64,000 bases of DNA from an uncultured Oscillospiraceae bacterium (GCA_934573735.1 CAKTMC010000007.1:39379-103378), one strand, 5' to 3'. Numbered from the stretch's first letter, positions 9,345 through 18,963 are shown. Program-made: numbers and translations. The notes: generated by a model not told the origin, from the sequence alone.

Positions 9345-10438
9345 TTCTCTCCGTCCCTCAGTACTTCGTCTATATACGCCTTTGCGTGGTCGATTTCGCC
9401 ATTCAGGCGGCTGCGTACCGCTGTCCAGTCAGTATCAAAGCAAATATCCGCTTGCGCTGTTAGCATATGGTCGGACAAGCCCAACATCGCCGTAAAATCG
9501 CGCATCCGGGTGTTGATCTTCTCCGTGCGCTCCACCACGGCAAAGTCCTTCTCAAATATTACCGAAAATGCCGTCGCATGGAAGGAGTTAGACAGCACGA
9601 AAGCCGCGTTCTGCATCAAGCCCAAAAACGTCTCCGGACCGCAAAACGGAAAGCAGCGCTCTGCATACGGAAGCTCAAAGATAGAATAAATGCTCAAGCC
9701 GCGCTCCGCAGCCACTCTCTCCGCCAGCGTCCGGACAGAGGGGCTGTTGTCAAAGTCATACACCAGCAGATACGGCTTATCGCAGTGCTCCGGCTTCTCG
9801 GCCAAGGCTTCCCATTGCGCACGTTCAAGCAGAAACACCGGGTCGAGAACCGCAGCGGCGTGTTGAACTCCAAGAGACTTCAACACAGATAGCCCCGACC
9901 TCTCACGAACGGCAACATGATCAAATCGGCTCAGATACCGCGCCGTCACGTCACGCAATTCCTCCGGGAACTCGTCCACGGCAAAGCTGGCTGCATAGGA
10001 TGCGCAAATACCGTGCTGCACAAAGTCCAGATAGAAAGCCGGATCTTTCCCGTTTGGGAACAAAGGATTCCATATCTGGTCACTCCCGGCAAAGAAAACC
10101 TCCGCCTGAGGCGGCTCGGCCTTAAGCTCATCGTTGGAAGCGTAGCGTCTGGTCAGATCAAGATGCTTTGCCGTAAAGCTGTCAAAAGTCTTTTTTTTCG
10201 GCCGCATACGGAGCCGTCCCGGAAGCTTTGCCAAAAGATACGCCTCGCGAACAAGCGGCTTATCATACCTAGAATTGCCAACGATATCCAGCCGGAAGTG
10301 CTTTGACAGGTAATCCGGCTTATAATCGATGATTTTAACGTCGTGCCCCAGTGATTTCAGGTAGGTTTGCAGCGCGTAGGCCTGTAAGGATGCCCCGGCG
10401 TTATAAACGTCATGACAGGTGATGGTACAAATCTTCAT
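9341..10438 (-). CDS. Polysaccharide pyruvyl transferase family protein
   Basis: The 365-residue protein has the family signatures: an N-terminal NAGASLQAYALQTYL, a central FAGSDQIWNP, and a C-terminal LSNSFHATAFSVIF with the conserved SFH. Members such as CsaB and the EPS pyruvyltransferases transfer pyruvate from phosphoenolpyruvate to form ketals that give the glycan a negative charge. It overlaps the GT32 gene upstream by 4 bp and the Fe-S flavoprotein downstream by 4 bp, so the three are probably translated together. Confidence 0.92.
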   Translation of the reverse strand: MKICTITCHDVYNAGASLQAYALQTYLKSLGHDVKIIDYKPDYLSKHFRLDIVGNSRYDKPLVREAYLLAKLPGRLRMRPKKKTFDSFTAKHLDLTRRYASNDELKAEPPQAEVFFAGSDQIWNPLFPNGKDPAFYLDFVQHGICASYAASFAVDEFPEELRDVTARYLSRFDHVAVRERSGLSVLKSLGVQHAAAVLDPVFLLERAQWEALAEKPEHCDKPYLLVYDFDNSPSVRTLAERVAAERGLSIYSIFELPYAERCFPFCGPETFLGLMQNAAFVLSNSFHATAFSVIFEKDFAVVERTEKINTRMRDFTAMLGLSDHMLTAQADICFDTDWTAVRSRLNGEIDHAKAYIDEVLRDGEK

Positions 10439-11130
10439 GGCTTGACCTCTTTCACAATTCTTCTCACTAATCGCCCGATTTTTGCTCTGATTTGCGTTTT
10501 CTTCGGCAGCCAGCTCATGGAATACCAGTGGATCGAGTAGGTATTCTCCGTCTTCGTCAGCTTACCTGTTACGCTGTCCAGCGGGTTGAAGTAGTCCGCC
10601 GGATAGACATGAATACCGGCGACAAGCTGCTCACGCCCGTTGCGGGCAAGGCCGAATCGCTCCATCACATCCGTATTCAGGTGTGGGCAGCCCACGGCAT
10701 TCAAGCTACCGTCAGCATTAGTGAAGTGCATCGCTTTATATTCCTTGATCATAGCCTTAACAATGGGCTGTTGCGGAACGGCGGCCATAACTTGTCCGCT
10801 GTTGACAAAATGCTCGTTTTCAAATCCGATGAAGCCCTCATCCTCCAGCAGCGGTGAAAAATCCCGCAAAACCTCCACATCGGTATCAAAGTACACACCG
10901 CCGCACTGCTCCAGCACTACAAGGCGCATAACATCGGACACGAAGGCGTACTTCTTCGCGGCGTATGCCTCTGCCATGAAAGGCATGGCGAGATAGTCGC
11001 AGTTGTCCTCGTTCCACTCGCGTATCTCAAAATCCGGGCAGAACTTCTTCCAGCTTGCGATGCACTTTTTGGCAAGCTCCGGCTTTTCGCCGCGGCCAAA
11101 CCAGCAGTAGTGGATGGTTTTGGGGATCAT
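10435..11130 (-). CDS. GT32-type glycosyltransferase (DXD sugar-binding)
   Basis: A 231-residue protein starting with the characteristic IPKTIHYCWFGRGEKP and carrying YFDTD (D82-x-D84) after GGV. This is the DXD metal/nucleotide-sugar motif of the GT32 (mannosyl-/capsular-transferase) family. It is predicted to be a soluble or peripheral cytoplasmic enzyme adding one sugar to the lipid-linked repeat unit. Donor and linkage are unknown. It starts 4 nt downstream of the acyltransferase stop and overlaps the pyruvyltransferase by 4 bp. Confidence 0.9.
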   Translation of the reverse strand: MIPKTIHYCWFGRGEKPELAKKCIASWKKFCPDFEIREWNEDNCDYLAMPFMAEAYAAKKYAFVSDVMRLVVLEQCGGVYFDTDVEVLRDFSPLLEDEGFIGFENEHFVNSGQVMAAVPQQPIVKAMIKEYKAMHFTNADGSLNAVGCPHLNTDVMERFGLARNGREQLVAGIHVYPADYFNPLDSVTGKLTKTENTYSIHWYSMSWLPKKTQIRAKIGRLVRRIVKEVKP

Positions 11131-11134
11131 GGGG

Positions 11135-12160
11135 TTACCTCACAAGTTTTAATATAGGCTTACTCAAGAATTTAATAACATAGGATGCCGCGAGAGACAG
11201 CAGTAGCAAAAATATGAAAACCGGAAGCGGATACTTTGCAGCAAATACAATTCCGTCAAATAAGCTGCCGTAGAAAAACATATGGACAAGCCAGATATTC
11301 GTAGAGTGCTCGCCAAAGTAGCAAAGCAAATCAGTTGTCCACTTAGGAAGAGGGCAGATACAAAGCAGTATGATCGTTACGGTAGCCGTGATAAAAGCAA
11401 CAAAGAGTGTCGGCACGATGCCATGCATAACTATCATACCGGCAAAGGTAACTGCTGTGAATATATATATATTCCGGGCATGTAAAGCAGTCAGCCGCTG
11501 CCGCAGCAAAGAAATAACACGTTTTTTGCAAAACAGCATTCCTATCACATATGGGAAATACGAGGTTCCCAGCAGTCCAATATGCATGATAATCCACGAC
11601 AACAGCACCGAGTTGCACTCGCCCCAGCCCCAGAATCGAATACCATAGCCCACAGTATAGAAGGCAAAGGACAGCACAAGTGTCAGCCAAACAGGGCAAC
11701 GGTCCGCGAGCTTGCGTGAAAGCGGCTGCAATGCAACTAATAATATGTAGGTATTGGCGTACCACCATGCGCCATTGTAGCTGTTTTTGATGGTCAGGCA
11801 ATTCAGCAGAAATTCTTTTAAGCTCCCGGGAATTGCCGTGTTTCCGGTAAGTAGTCCAACAAGAGAGAAAACTGTCGCAATCAGCCAAAACGGAATCATA
11901 AAACGTAAAAGACGCTTCCATCGCTGCTTAAGCTCAGCTTCCGAGGATTGCAAATAATGTGCATAGCCACTCACGAAGCAGTAGAGAGCCACACAAATAT
12001 CGCCGAACAAACCGAAGTAATAAATCAGCGGCGTATCGCCAAGCCATAGCAAGGGAGTATAGGGCAAATTATCCTTCCGGCAAAAGAGGTGCAGCATCAG
12101 CATGGAAAGAATCGCCACGCCCTTAAGCACTTTTGAATCGCGTTTTGTGATGTCCATCAT
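11135..12160 (-). CDS. Membrane acyltransferase (acyltransferase_3 / OafA-like)
   Basis: The 341-residue integral membrane protein has about ten hydrophobic segments. It has the family's N-terminal arrangement of a first membrane helix with a histidine (LKGVAILSMLMLHLF) and a later NGAWWYANTYILL segment. These enzymes O-acetylate or O-acylate surface polysaccharides in the membrane. There are two adjacent ATGs (MMD); either could start. It directly abuts the upstream glycosyltransferase gene. Confidence 0.88.
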   Translation of the reverse strand: MMDITKRDSKVLKGVAILSMLMLHLFCRKDNLPYTPLLWLGDTPLIYYFGLFGDICVALYCFVSGYAHYLQSSEAELKQRWKRLLRFMIPFWLIATVFSLVGLLTGNTAIPGSLKEFLLNCLTIKNSYNGAWWYANTYILLVALQPLSRKLADRCPVWLTLVLSFAFYTVGYGIRFWGWGECNSVLLSWIIMHIGLLGTSYFPYVIGMLFCKKRVISLLRQRLTALHARNIYIFTAVTFAGMIVMHGIVPTLFVAFITATVTIILLCICPLPKWTTDLLCYFGEHSTNIWLVHMFFYGSLFDGIVFAAKYPLPVFIFLLLLSLAASYVIKFLSKPILKLVR

Positions 12161-13357
12161 TCACTCCATCAGCGCGTAGATTTTCTCGACCTCCGCGCTA
12201 TTTGTATAATCTCGCCTTGAGCAGTTTTCCGAAAGCTGCTGCATCCGGGCGGGGTCGCGCAGCACCGCGGCAATTCCGGCGGCGCAGCCCTCGTTATCCA
12301 TGGGAACTATCACGCCGTCCACGCCGTCCTCAAGCTGGCTGCCGGAGGTAGCGTAGTCCGTAATGACGACGGGCTTGCCCAGAAGCTGTGCCTCACTCAC
12401 GGTGACAGCCTTGCCCTCGTAGCGCGAGGGCTGCACATACAGGTCACAGGCTCGCATATAGGGATAGGGGTTATCCTTTTTGCCGAGGATAATGACTCGC
12501 TCCTGCATTCCGGCCTCGGCGATTTTCTGACGAATCAGCGGCTCACTGCCGCCATAGCCGATGAGATACCACCTTACGTCAAGACCGTCCGCCACCAAAC
12601 GGCGGCAGATATCCGGCACATTGTCAAAGTTCTTCGCCTCGCAGAAGCGACCAACGGAGAGCAGGGATATTGTGCCGTCTGCCGGCATATCGGTCTGGGG
12701 CTCTGCCGCCTGACGGCAAATCAGTTCTTTCGGCAGAATATTTTCTATTGTCTGCACCTTTCCTGCAAGTTCAGGAAGGACGGCTTGAAAGCCTTTGGAC
12801 GCCTGCTCGGAAACGCCGCAGATCGCGTTATATCCGCTCCACATAGCAAGCTCTGCCGCAGGGTCAAAGGACAGCGCCGTGTAATCGGTATGTATCCACG
12901 CCGCATATTTTTTTGCCTTTACGCGCTCCCGCGCAAAATAGTGCGGTGTCAGAAAGCTGATTGCCAAGTCATAGCTTTTATCGGAAATCTGCGGCATATT
13001 TGCCAAGGTAAAACTGTGGCTGTAGGTCAGCGCGGTAACTGTCGGCTTGTCGCTTGGGTGCTGTCTGTCAAAGCGTTTTGCCGCAAGCTTGCCTCTGAGC
13101 CGTCCGCACAGCACACCGAGCTGCCCGGTTTTTATAAGCGACGCCATGGGAACTGCCAGCGAGGCGTACTGCGGAATTTCCGGCAATAGCTTTGCCTTGG
13201 GGTTCAGGTATGGCATAAGCTCCCCGCTGTGCCGCATCAGGAAAAGGTCAACGTCATAGCGCTCATAGTCGATGGAGTCCAGCAGTCCCAGTAGGCTGCG
13301 CTCCACACCCCCAAGCTCCATGGCTTGGGAGAGGATGAGAATGCTTTTTCTTCTCAT
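12161..13357 (-). CDS. GT4-family glycosyltransferase
   Basis: Predicted 398-residue GT-B fold enzyme: an N-terminal acceptor domain with MELGGVERSLLGLL, and a C-terminal GT1/GT4 domain with LLSVGRFCEAKNFDNVPDI and the E-x7-E-like PSRYEGKAVTVSEAQLLGKPVV. The frame stays open 16 codons upstream to a TTG at 13405, but that start has no ribosome-binding site. The ATG at 13357 gives the usual family N-terminus, so I use it. It is a cytoplasmic enzyme acting on the lipid-linked glycan; the sugar is unknown. Confidence 0.9.
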   Translation of the reverse strand: MRRKSILILSQAMELGGVERSLLGLLDSIDYERYDVDLFLMRHSGELMPYLNPKAKLLPEIPQYASLAVPMASLIKTGQLGVLCGRLRGKLAAKRFDRQHPSDKPTVTALTYSHSFTLANMPQISDKSYDLAISFLTPHYFARERVKAKKYAAWIHTDYTALSFDPAAELAMWSGYNAICGVSEQASKGFQAVLPELAGKVQTIENILPKELICRQAAEPQTDMPADGTISLLSVGRFCEAKNFDNVPDICRRLVADGLDVRWYLIGYGGSEPLIRQKIAEAGMQERVIILGKKDNPYPYMRACDLYVQPSRYEGKAVTVSEAQLLGKPVVITDYATSGSQLEDGVDGVIVPMDNEGCAAGIAAVLRDPARMQQLSENCSRRDYTNSAEVEKIYALME

Positions 13358-13417
13358 AATAATAATTGTTTCTAGTAACTTTGCGTTTATTTTCCAAATA
13401 TACAAATACAGAAGTGG

Positions 13418-14221
13418 TCAGAATTGAATTACCCACTTATCCATATCTGCGGTAAACCGTTCGTTTTGAGGCGGATATTCCATATAAGCGCCATATTCCT
13501 GCCTCAAAATCTGTTCATAACCACTTGGCACAGATACGGTTAGGTCTTCATACTTCATAGGAAGAACCGATTCAAAATATGAAACTGGCCACCGTTGGGT
13601 AACTTCCTCCATGATTAGATACATATCGGTAGGCGTTTCTGAAACAAGAAGTTTATGTGCCCAGCTTTCAAGCTGGGCTGAGCCAAAGATTTTTCGGAAA
13701 CATTCACCGATGGAAACAACAAAGAGCTTTGTTTTCTGATTGGAAAACCGCTCATAAAGCCATGATTTTTCATACTTGCTCAATTTAGCAATTTGAAGAA
13801 ATGCTGCTAATGACGAAGATAGCTTATTAGAAAGTCGTGATTCATTTTTTGCATAATCCAACACAAATATGTCAATATGGATTTCGCATTCTTCTGCTTC
13901 GCGTCCCGGAACATATATCTTTGTTTGGTTCTTAATAATTCGTGTCAGCCCTGTTCGCACCGGATCTCCGTAAGCAATATGCCGAATACTATACTGTGTA
14001 GGTAACTCTGAGCAAACCCGCATAAAACGTTCATATTCCGAGCGAACCATGACGGTGTCAATATCATTGTCCCACGGAATTGCCCCGTGGTGGCGAATTG
14101 TCCCCAAAAGCGTGCCGTACATCACAAAATAGTGAATCTGGTATTTGTCACAGAGTTCTGTAAACGAGCGCAGCATCTCCTTTTGCGTACTTTGCAGCTG
14201 AATAAGCTCTGTTTTATTCAT
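13418..14221 (-). CDS. LicD-family phosphotransferase
   Basis: A 267-residue LicD/FKTN-domain protein with the nucleotidyltransferase-like signature YGTLLGTIRHHGAIPWDNDID (residues 35-55), in which D51, D53 and D55 are the likely metal ligands. Characterised LicD proteins transfer phosphocholine from CDP-choline to sugars of teichoic acid or LPS. Relatives may transfer other phospho-groups such as ribitol- or glycerol-phosphate. No licABC choline uptake or activation genes are in the window, so phosphocholine is not assured. It overlaps the upstream GT2 gene by 8 bp. Confidence 0.9.
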   Translation of the reverse strand: MNKTELIQLQSTQKEMLRSFTELCDKYQIHYFVMYGTLLGTIRHHGAIPWDNDIDTVMVRSEYERFMRVCSELPTQYSIRHIAYGDPVRTGLTRIIKNQTKIYVPGREAEECEIHIDIFVLDYAKNESRLSNKLSSSLAAFLQIAKLSKYEKSWLYERFSNQKTKLFVVSIGECFRKIFGSAQLESWAHKLLVSETPTDMYLIMEEVTQRWPVSYFESVLPMKYEDLTVSVPSGYEQILRQEYGAYMEYPPQNERFTADMDKWVIQF

Positions 14222-15110
14222 GTTTGTTTACCTTTCGTTTAATGTATTTTGTCAGCATCCAGCCCGCAGGGGTACAGAGTACCGTCAGCAGCTTTTTCGG
14301 GGATTCTAGGATATAGTTCCGATTGCCCGCAATCTGGCTGCTGGAGCAGTAGTGGATGATATTTTTAAGCTGATACTGCCAAGTCAGCCCCGGTACCTCC
14401 ATGATTGCCCGCCGAAGCTCTGCAAAGCTGCGAGGGCTGTTGACATATTGCTTCCAGATGTTCGCCGTCATACCGTCCGGCTGATATTCCACCACGCAAA
14501 AGCAGCGATTGACCGGGTGGAACAAATACTGTCTGGACAACTTGATGATTAGATAATGGGGATTAAAATTCTTCTCGCCGGGATACACCGGCATCGGAGT
14601 CACCGCGTTAAGAAGGTCGTTTCGTACAACATATTTTTTATCCCCCATGCCGGGAATGCAAAGAAGGGCTGCCGCATTGATTAAATTCTCCTCGGGAAGC
14701 GGCTTTCCAATTAAATTTCCTTTCCAATCCCAGTCAAGACCAATCATCCCCGCCGCGCCGCTCTCCTTCACCCCTTGCCACTCGCCAAGAATTTGCTCTA
14801 TGGCATCGTCCGGCATTGAATCGTCAGAGTCAATACAGACGGACAGCTCTGTGTCCATATTGGCAATAGCGGTATTGTATCCCGTATGTAGACCGCCGTT
14901 TTCTTTATAAATATAGCGAATAGGATATCCGTTCTCACGTTCCTGCCATCCGGCGACAAGCTCTTTCGTTTGATCTGTTGAACCGTCGTCGATAATCAGC
15001 CATTCAAAATCCTTGCAGCTCTGGCGGTTTAAGCTTTCATGGCACTTTGACAGAATATAAGCGCGATTGTAGGTCGGAGTGAAAACGGTTATAGTCTTTT
15101 GTGCTGACAT
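14214..15110 (-). CDS. GT2-family glycosyltransferase
   Basis: The protein has the GT-A/GT2 pattern: VFTPTYNRAYILSKCHESL at the N-terminus, LIIDDGSTDQT, and the metal-binding SVCIDSDDSMPDDA. A GTG three codons upstream (15119) is in frame, but the ATG at 15110 is better placed behind GAAGGTG, so 298 residues is preferred. It is expected to form a glycosidic bond in the repeat unit in the cytoplasm. Donor specificity is unknown. Confidence 0.9.
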   Translation of the reverse strand: MSAQKTITVFTPTYNRAYILSKCHESLNRQSCKDFEWLIIDDGSTDQTKELVAGWQERENGYPIRYIYKENGGLHTGYNTAIANMDTELSVCIDSDDSMPDDAIEQILGEWQGVKESGAAGMIGLDWDWKGNLIGKPLPEENLINAAALLCIPGMGDKKYVVRNDLLNAVTPMPVYPGEKNFNPHYLIIKLSRQYLFHPVNRCFCVVEYQPDGMTANIWKQYVNSPRSFAELRRAIMEVPGLTWQYQLKNIIHYCSSSQIAGNRNYILESPKKLLTVLCTPAGWMLTKYIKRKVNKHE

Positions 15111-15126
15111 AAAATGCACCTTCTAC

Positions 15127-15669
15127 TTACTTGATAAAAGCAATTTTTCCATCCGTCGCGACCAGAATTTCATTTTTCTTTTCTTCATCGAGGCCTTTAC
15201 ACATACGGTATTCATCTCCGAAGGTATTCGCCTCATTCATTTTTGACCGCATCTTCTCAACATACTCGTCCACGCTGCAAATCACTTTGGCGGGGACACC
15301 GGCAGCAACCGTCCGCGCAGGAATATCATGGGTAACAACACTTCCGGCACCAATTACGGCGTAATCGCCGATAGTTACGCCGGGCAGGATTGTAGCATTC
15401 GCCCCAATAAAAACATGGCTTCCGATATGCACCTGTCCTATTTTTGTATAGTCAAGGGTCTTTTTTGTGCTGGCATCGTGCGCCATGACCGTCACCCGGA
15501 TGCTCATGGTCACATCGTCGCCTATGGTGATAAGGAAGCAGTGCGTCGGGTCAAGAAAACAGCCTTGCTGACGATTGAAGTCCTTTCCCACCTTCATTCC
15601 GCGCTTTATCAGCGTTTCGGTGGGAATCTCGCGATTTAGGAGCATTATGATTTTTCTAAAGAAACTCAT
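15127..15669 (-). CDS. Hexapeptide-repeat O-acetyltransferase
   Basis: A 180-residue left-handed beta-helix protein with hexapeptide turns (IGSHVFIGANATILPGVTIGDYAVIGAGSVVTHDIP) and the C-terminal AAGVPAKVI cap. It belongs to the serine acetyltransferase/galactoside acetyltransferase superfamily with an N-terminal helical extension. Expected role: acetyl-CoA-dependent acetylation of a glycan hydroxyl. The start overlaps the upstream GT4 stop by 4 bp, which suggests coupled translation. It differs enough from the 7557 protein to be a separate specificity and not a duplicate. Confidence 0.9.
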   Translation of the reverse strand: MSFFRKIIMLLNREIPTETLIKRGMKVGKDFNRQQGCFLDPTHCFLITIGDDVTMSIRVTVMAHDASTKKTLDYTKIGQVHIGSHVFIGANATILPGVTIGDYAVIGAGSVVTHDIPARTVAAGVPAKVICSVDEYVEKMRSKMNEANTFGDEYRMCKGLDEEKKNEILVATDGKIAFIK

Positions 15670-16760
15670 TTGCTTGCCTCCAAATAAAAATCTTGCAGCT
15701 TCACGGCTTCTGTACTGATATCAAAGCCATGGGCAGCGATTTCCGCTCGGCGGTCAGTGCGTGGGACAGCTCGTTTTTCGAGGATCTTCTCCGCCCAAGC
15801 CTCCGGGCTTGCGGATAAGGGCATGATATCCACCAAGCCATCGGTCAGGATGCACTCTGGAGGAACCTTATCGGAAATAATACACGGCAGCCCCGCCGCC
15901 TGCGCCTCTACCATAGTGACCGGCAAGCCTTCATACAGCGACGGAAGAACAAATATATCCATCGCTTGCATTAAGTCTGCAACATCGCTGCGCACGCCCA
16001 AGAAGCGGACATGCTCTGCTATGCCAAGCTCTTGTACCTTCTCCTGCATTTTGGACATCCCCTCGCCGCCACCGACCAGAAGAAGAACTGCGTTCGATTC
16101 TTTTTTCAGCAAGGCGGCAAAGATATCTATAAGAAATGGATGGTTTTTTGGCTGATTAAATCTTCCAACGTGTCCGATAACCAACTCATCGGAAAGTCCA
16201 AGCTGTCGGCGCTGCTCGGCGTGCTTGTTCGTATCATAGGTGTATGCAGCAGCGTCAATCGCGTTATTGATAATCTGATACGGTGAGCCGCTGAACATCC
16301 AGTCTCCGGCCTCCTTGCCGCAGGCAAAAAGGTGTGTTGCATACCGGGGAATCTTTCGCTTGTACCACAGTTTGATTGGATATTTTAGATTTTTATCTTG
16401 GTTTGCGCTGTGGCTGTGGGCAATTCGTACTGGAATATTGTGCCGCGCCGCAGCCTTTAAGATCACGGAGCTCAGGCAGTCCTGATGCACATGAATAAGC
16501 TTGTATTCCGGATGCTCGTCAAAGAAGCGGTTCAGCTCAGACAGATAGACCTTACTCCACGGCACAAGACGCGGCAGCCGATAAATCTTGCCGCCCAAGG
16601 CTTCAATCTCATCGTCAAACGCCGCTCGTTCCTGACGGTGCACCAGAAAATCGAACTGAATCTTCTCCCTGTCGATATGGCGATAATAGTTCATGAGCAT
16701 GGACTCTAAACCGCCGCGCTCCATATGGGTAACAACTTGTAAGACTCGAATTATTTCCAT
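15666..16760 (-). CDS. GT4-family glycosyltransferase (EpsF-like)
   Basis: The 364-residue GT-B enzyme starts with RVLQVVTHMERGGLESMLMNYYRH, the usual EpsF/GT4 N-terminus. It contains IGHVGRFNQPKNHPFLIDIF and the donor-site LPSLYEGLPVTMVEAQAAGLP. Cytoplasmic, adding a sugar to the undecaprenyl-linked intermediate. It lies 3 nt after the EpsG-like gene. Confidence 0.92.
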   Translation of the reverse strand: MEIIRVLQVVTHMERGGLESMLMNYYRHIDREKIQFDFLVHRQERAAFDDEIEALGGKIYRLPRLVPWSKVYLSELNRFFDEHPEYKLIHVHQDCLSSVILKAAARHNIPVRIAHSHSANQDKNLKYPIKLWYKRKIPRYATHLFACGKEAGDWMFSGSPYQIINNAIDAAAYTYDTNKHAEQRRQLGLSDELVIGHVGRFNQPKNHPFLIDIFAALLKKESNAVLLLVGGGEGMSKMQEKVQELGIAEHVRFLGVRSDVADLMQAMDIFVLPSLYEGLPVTMVEAQAAGLPCIISDKVPPECILTDGLVDIMPLSASPEAWAEKILEKRAVPRTDRRAEIAAHGFDISTEAVKLQDFYLEASK

Positions 16761-16763
16761 AAC

Positions 16764-17873
16764 TTATCCCTTAATCTGAGCAAAGTATTCCGCCACGCTT
16801 AATCTTGCAAAATCAGAGTCGAATGGAATTGCAATCATATTTGCATAGTAGAAATACGCGGCAAAGCCCAGCAGCATGCATTTTGTCAGCATCTTTCCGT
16901 CTCTGCCGCCTATTTTCTTCAGCATCCACGGAAGCGACAGTGACTGAAAAATCAGAAAGTAGTTTGCCAGTCGTGCAAAGTAATTTGCCGTTCCGAACAG
17001 ACCGACAAACATAATAGCGCCGTTGAGCATAGCCAGATTTACCATAAGGTTTTCTGCCGCAGAGCTGTCCTCAAACAGCCTTCTGCGATAAAGAAACGAC
17101 AGTACGAGCGGCACATTGCATACGAGCACACGGAAAATATTGACGCCCTCTCCCGTAAAGGAGGAAACGGTATATTCCTCGCCCATCATCGCCGTAATGC
17201 TGACAACGGTTCCGATCATAGGGCGCAGCAAAAAGCCCGCTGCAAGAAAAAGCGTCAGCATCCAATAGGTTTTTTTCGTCCACGGCTTGAATTGCATGAA
17301 CGGCACCAGCAGATACATCAGGGAATACGGATGTATCAAAGTCGCAATCAGGATGCCGACCAGAAATAAAAGCCACTTTTTTCTGAGCGCAAGCATCGTC
17401 GCAATCACCGCAATTCCAACCGCCGCAGCCTGCTTTATACCGGCGAAGGCAAAGGTATAGCAGCCGGTGGCAAAGAGCAGAAAAATCGTCAGGGGATAAT
17501 CCGCTGAATATTTATGCGCAAAGGCTATATAGCAGCCTACCGTCAGGAAGGCCCAGAACATAAGATAGTTCTGCGTGGACACTCCGCTCATGCTAAGACG
17601 ATAGTTTACAAAGTTGAACAGCGGGTTTGCGCCTATGCTCTTATCAGATGCTTCCCACGTGCTTTTTGTGATCATTTCATAGCCGTGCCGATATGCGCCC
17701 GTGTCATTGCAGCGCGTACGCAGCCCCGCAAAGCCCGCGAGCAGAATAATAATTATCACGGTGCAGAGAATTAGCCTGTGCCGCCGTCCGGGCGTCAGCG
17801 GCTTTACGATCACATTATCCGCGCACCACGCAAGGGCAATCGCTATGAGCATGAGGATGACTAAGTCTCGCAT
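16764..17873 (-). CDS. EpsG-like polysaccharide polymerase (Wzy type)
   Basis: A polytopic membrane protein of 369 residues with about ten transmembrane segments. The motif RTRCNDTGAYRHGYEMI and the hydrophobic layout match the EpsG family, the presumed polymerases of Wzy-dependent pathways. The frame extends 46 codons upstream, but that part is out-of-frame sequence of the preceding gene. The ATG at 17873 sits 1 bp after the upstream stop and behind a GGAG, so it is the real start. Confidence 0.88.
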   Translation of the reverse strand: MRDLVILMLIAIALAWCADNVIVKPLTPGRRHRLILCTVIIIILLAGFAGLRTRCNDTGAYRHGYEMITKSTWEASDKSIGANPLFNFVNYRLSMSGVSTQNYLMFWAFLTVGCYIAFAHKYSADYPLTIFLLFATGCYTFAFAGIKQAAAVGIAVIATMLALRKKWLLFLVGILIATLIHPYSLMYLLVPFMQFKPWTKKTYWMLTLFLAAGFLLRPMIGTVVSITAMMGEEYTVSSFTGEGVNIFRVLVCNVPLVLSFLYRRRLFEDSSAAENLMVNLAMLNGAIMFVGLFGTANYFARLANYFLIFQSLSLPWMLKKIGGRDGKMLTKCMLLGFAAYFYYANMIAIPFDSDFARLSVAEYFAQIKG

Positions 17874-17874
17874 T

Positions 17875-18963
17875 TTATATCTCCAAGTGTTTGATGGTTT
17901 CCGCCACAACTGCGGTCTTGCTGAAGTTTTGCTCCATTCGCGTCCGACCGCGGCGCCCAAGCTCGGCTCGGCGCTCCTGCGGCAGCTTTGCAAGGCGCTG
18001 CATCGCGTCATAGAGCGCGTCCGCGTCCCGCACGGGGCACAAAAAGCCGCTGACGCCGTCCTCCACCGCCTCGCGGCAGCCGGGAATATTGCTGGTTATA
18101 AGCGGTCTTCCGGAGGCGGCAGCCTCCAGCAGCACATTGGACATGCCCTCGTGATACGACGGCAGCACAACGCAGCTCGCCATGGCATAAAAGCGCTTCA
18201 TATCCGACTGGTAGCCGTGGTACTTGACCACGCCAGAGCGCTCCAGCTCGTCCATAAGAGGCTTGTAGCCTTCCTCAAACGAGCCGACGATATGGAACTC
18301 CACGCCGTCGCCGTATGTATGCTTCATCCGCTTTGCGGCGGCAAACAGCTCGTCCACGCCCTTTTCATGCATGACGCGCCCGACAAAGAGAAAGCGCACC
18401 GCCCTCTCCAGCGGATAGGGCTGATAGGGATAATCGTCCAAATTAACTCCGGCGCCGCTCAGCACCACGTCGCGTCCCTCCGGCACAACGCCGGTGGCAG
18501 CAAGGGTGTCCCGGTTCCCGATGTTCTCAAAAAATATGACTCTTGCGCCCTTTAGCGCCGGTTTATACAGCGCCAGCACAAGCTTTTTGAGCCAGCCGCC
18601 GTTTTCGATGGCGCTGCCAAGCCCCGTGATATTCACGGCATAAGGGATACGCGCCATGCGGCAGGCAAGTCCGCCGTAGATATTGGGCTTTATGGTATAG
18701 GTCAGAACGAGGTCAGGCTTGAGCTCTTTCAGGATTCTGCGATATTGATGAAAAAGCTTGCTGTCGTGAACGGGGTTCATCCCCCGCCGGTCGATGGGGA
18801 GTTCAATCACGCGGTCGACCAAATGCAGCAGCTCGTCCCAGCGGTCATTATGCGGAACGGCGACTATGACATCGGCATACTTTTTCAGTTCTGCAATCAA
18901 GTCCTTACGAAAATCGTAAAGTCCTCCGCTGTGATTGGCTAATATTACAATTCGCTTTTTCAT
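17875..18963 (-). CDS. GT4-family glycosyltransferase (PglA/CapM-like)
   Basis: The 362-residue GT-B protein has N-terminal VILANHSGGLYDFRKDL and the central TYTIKPNIYGGLACRMARIPYAVNITGLGSA typical of the PglA/CapM group. The C-terminal donor-binding segment is LPSYHEGMSNVLLEAAASGRPLI. Such enzymes often add the second sugar to an undecaprenyl-diphosphate-linked (acetamido) sugar, which fits its place just after the initiating transferase and ATP-grasp genes. The exact sugar is inferred, not shown. It overlaps the ATP-grasp gene by 4 bp. Confidence 0.9.
   Translation of the reverse strand: MKKRIVILANHSGGLYDFRKDLIAELKKYADVIVAVPHNDRWDELLHLVDRVIELPIDRRGMNPVHDSKLFHQYRRILKELKPDLVLTYTIKPNIYGGLACRMARIPYAVNITGLGSAIENGGWLKKLVLALYKPALKGARVIFFENIGNRDTLAATGVVPEGRDVVLSGAGVNLDDYPYQPYPLERAVRFLFVGRVMHEKGVDELFAAAKRMKHTYGDGVEFHIVGSFEEGYKPLMDELERSGVVKYHGYQSDMKRFYAMASCVVLPSYHEGMSNVLLEAAASGRPLITSNIPGCREAVEDGVSGFLCPVRDADALYDAMQRLAKLPQERRAELGRRGRTRMEQNFSKTAVVAETIKHLEI

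Noticed and set aside
13358..13405. TTG-initiated extension of the GT4 glycosyltransferase
   Set aside because: No ribosome-binding site, and the family N-terminus begins at the ATG 13357.
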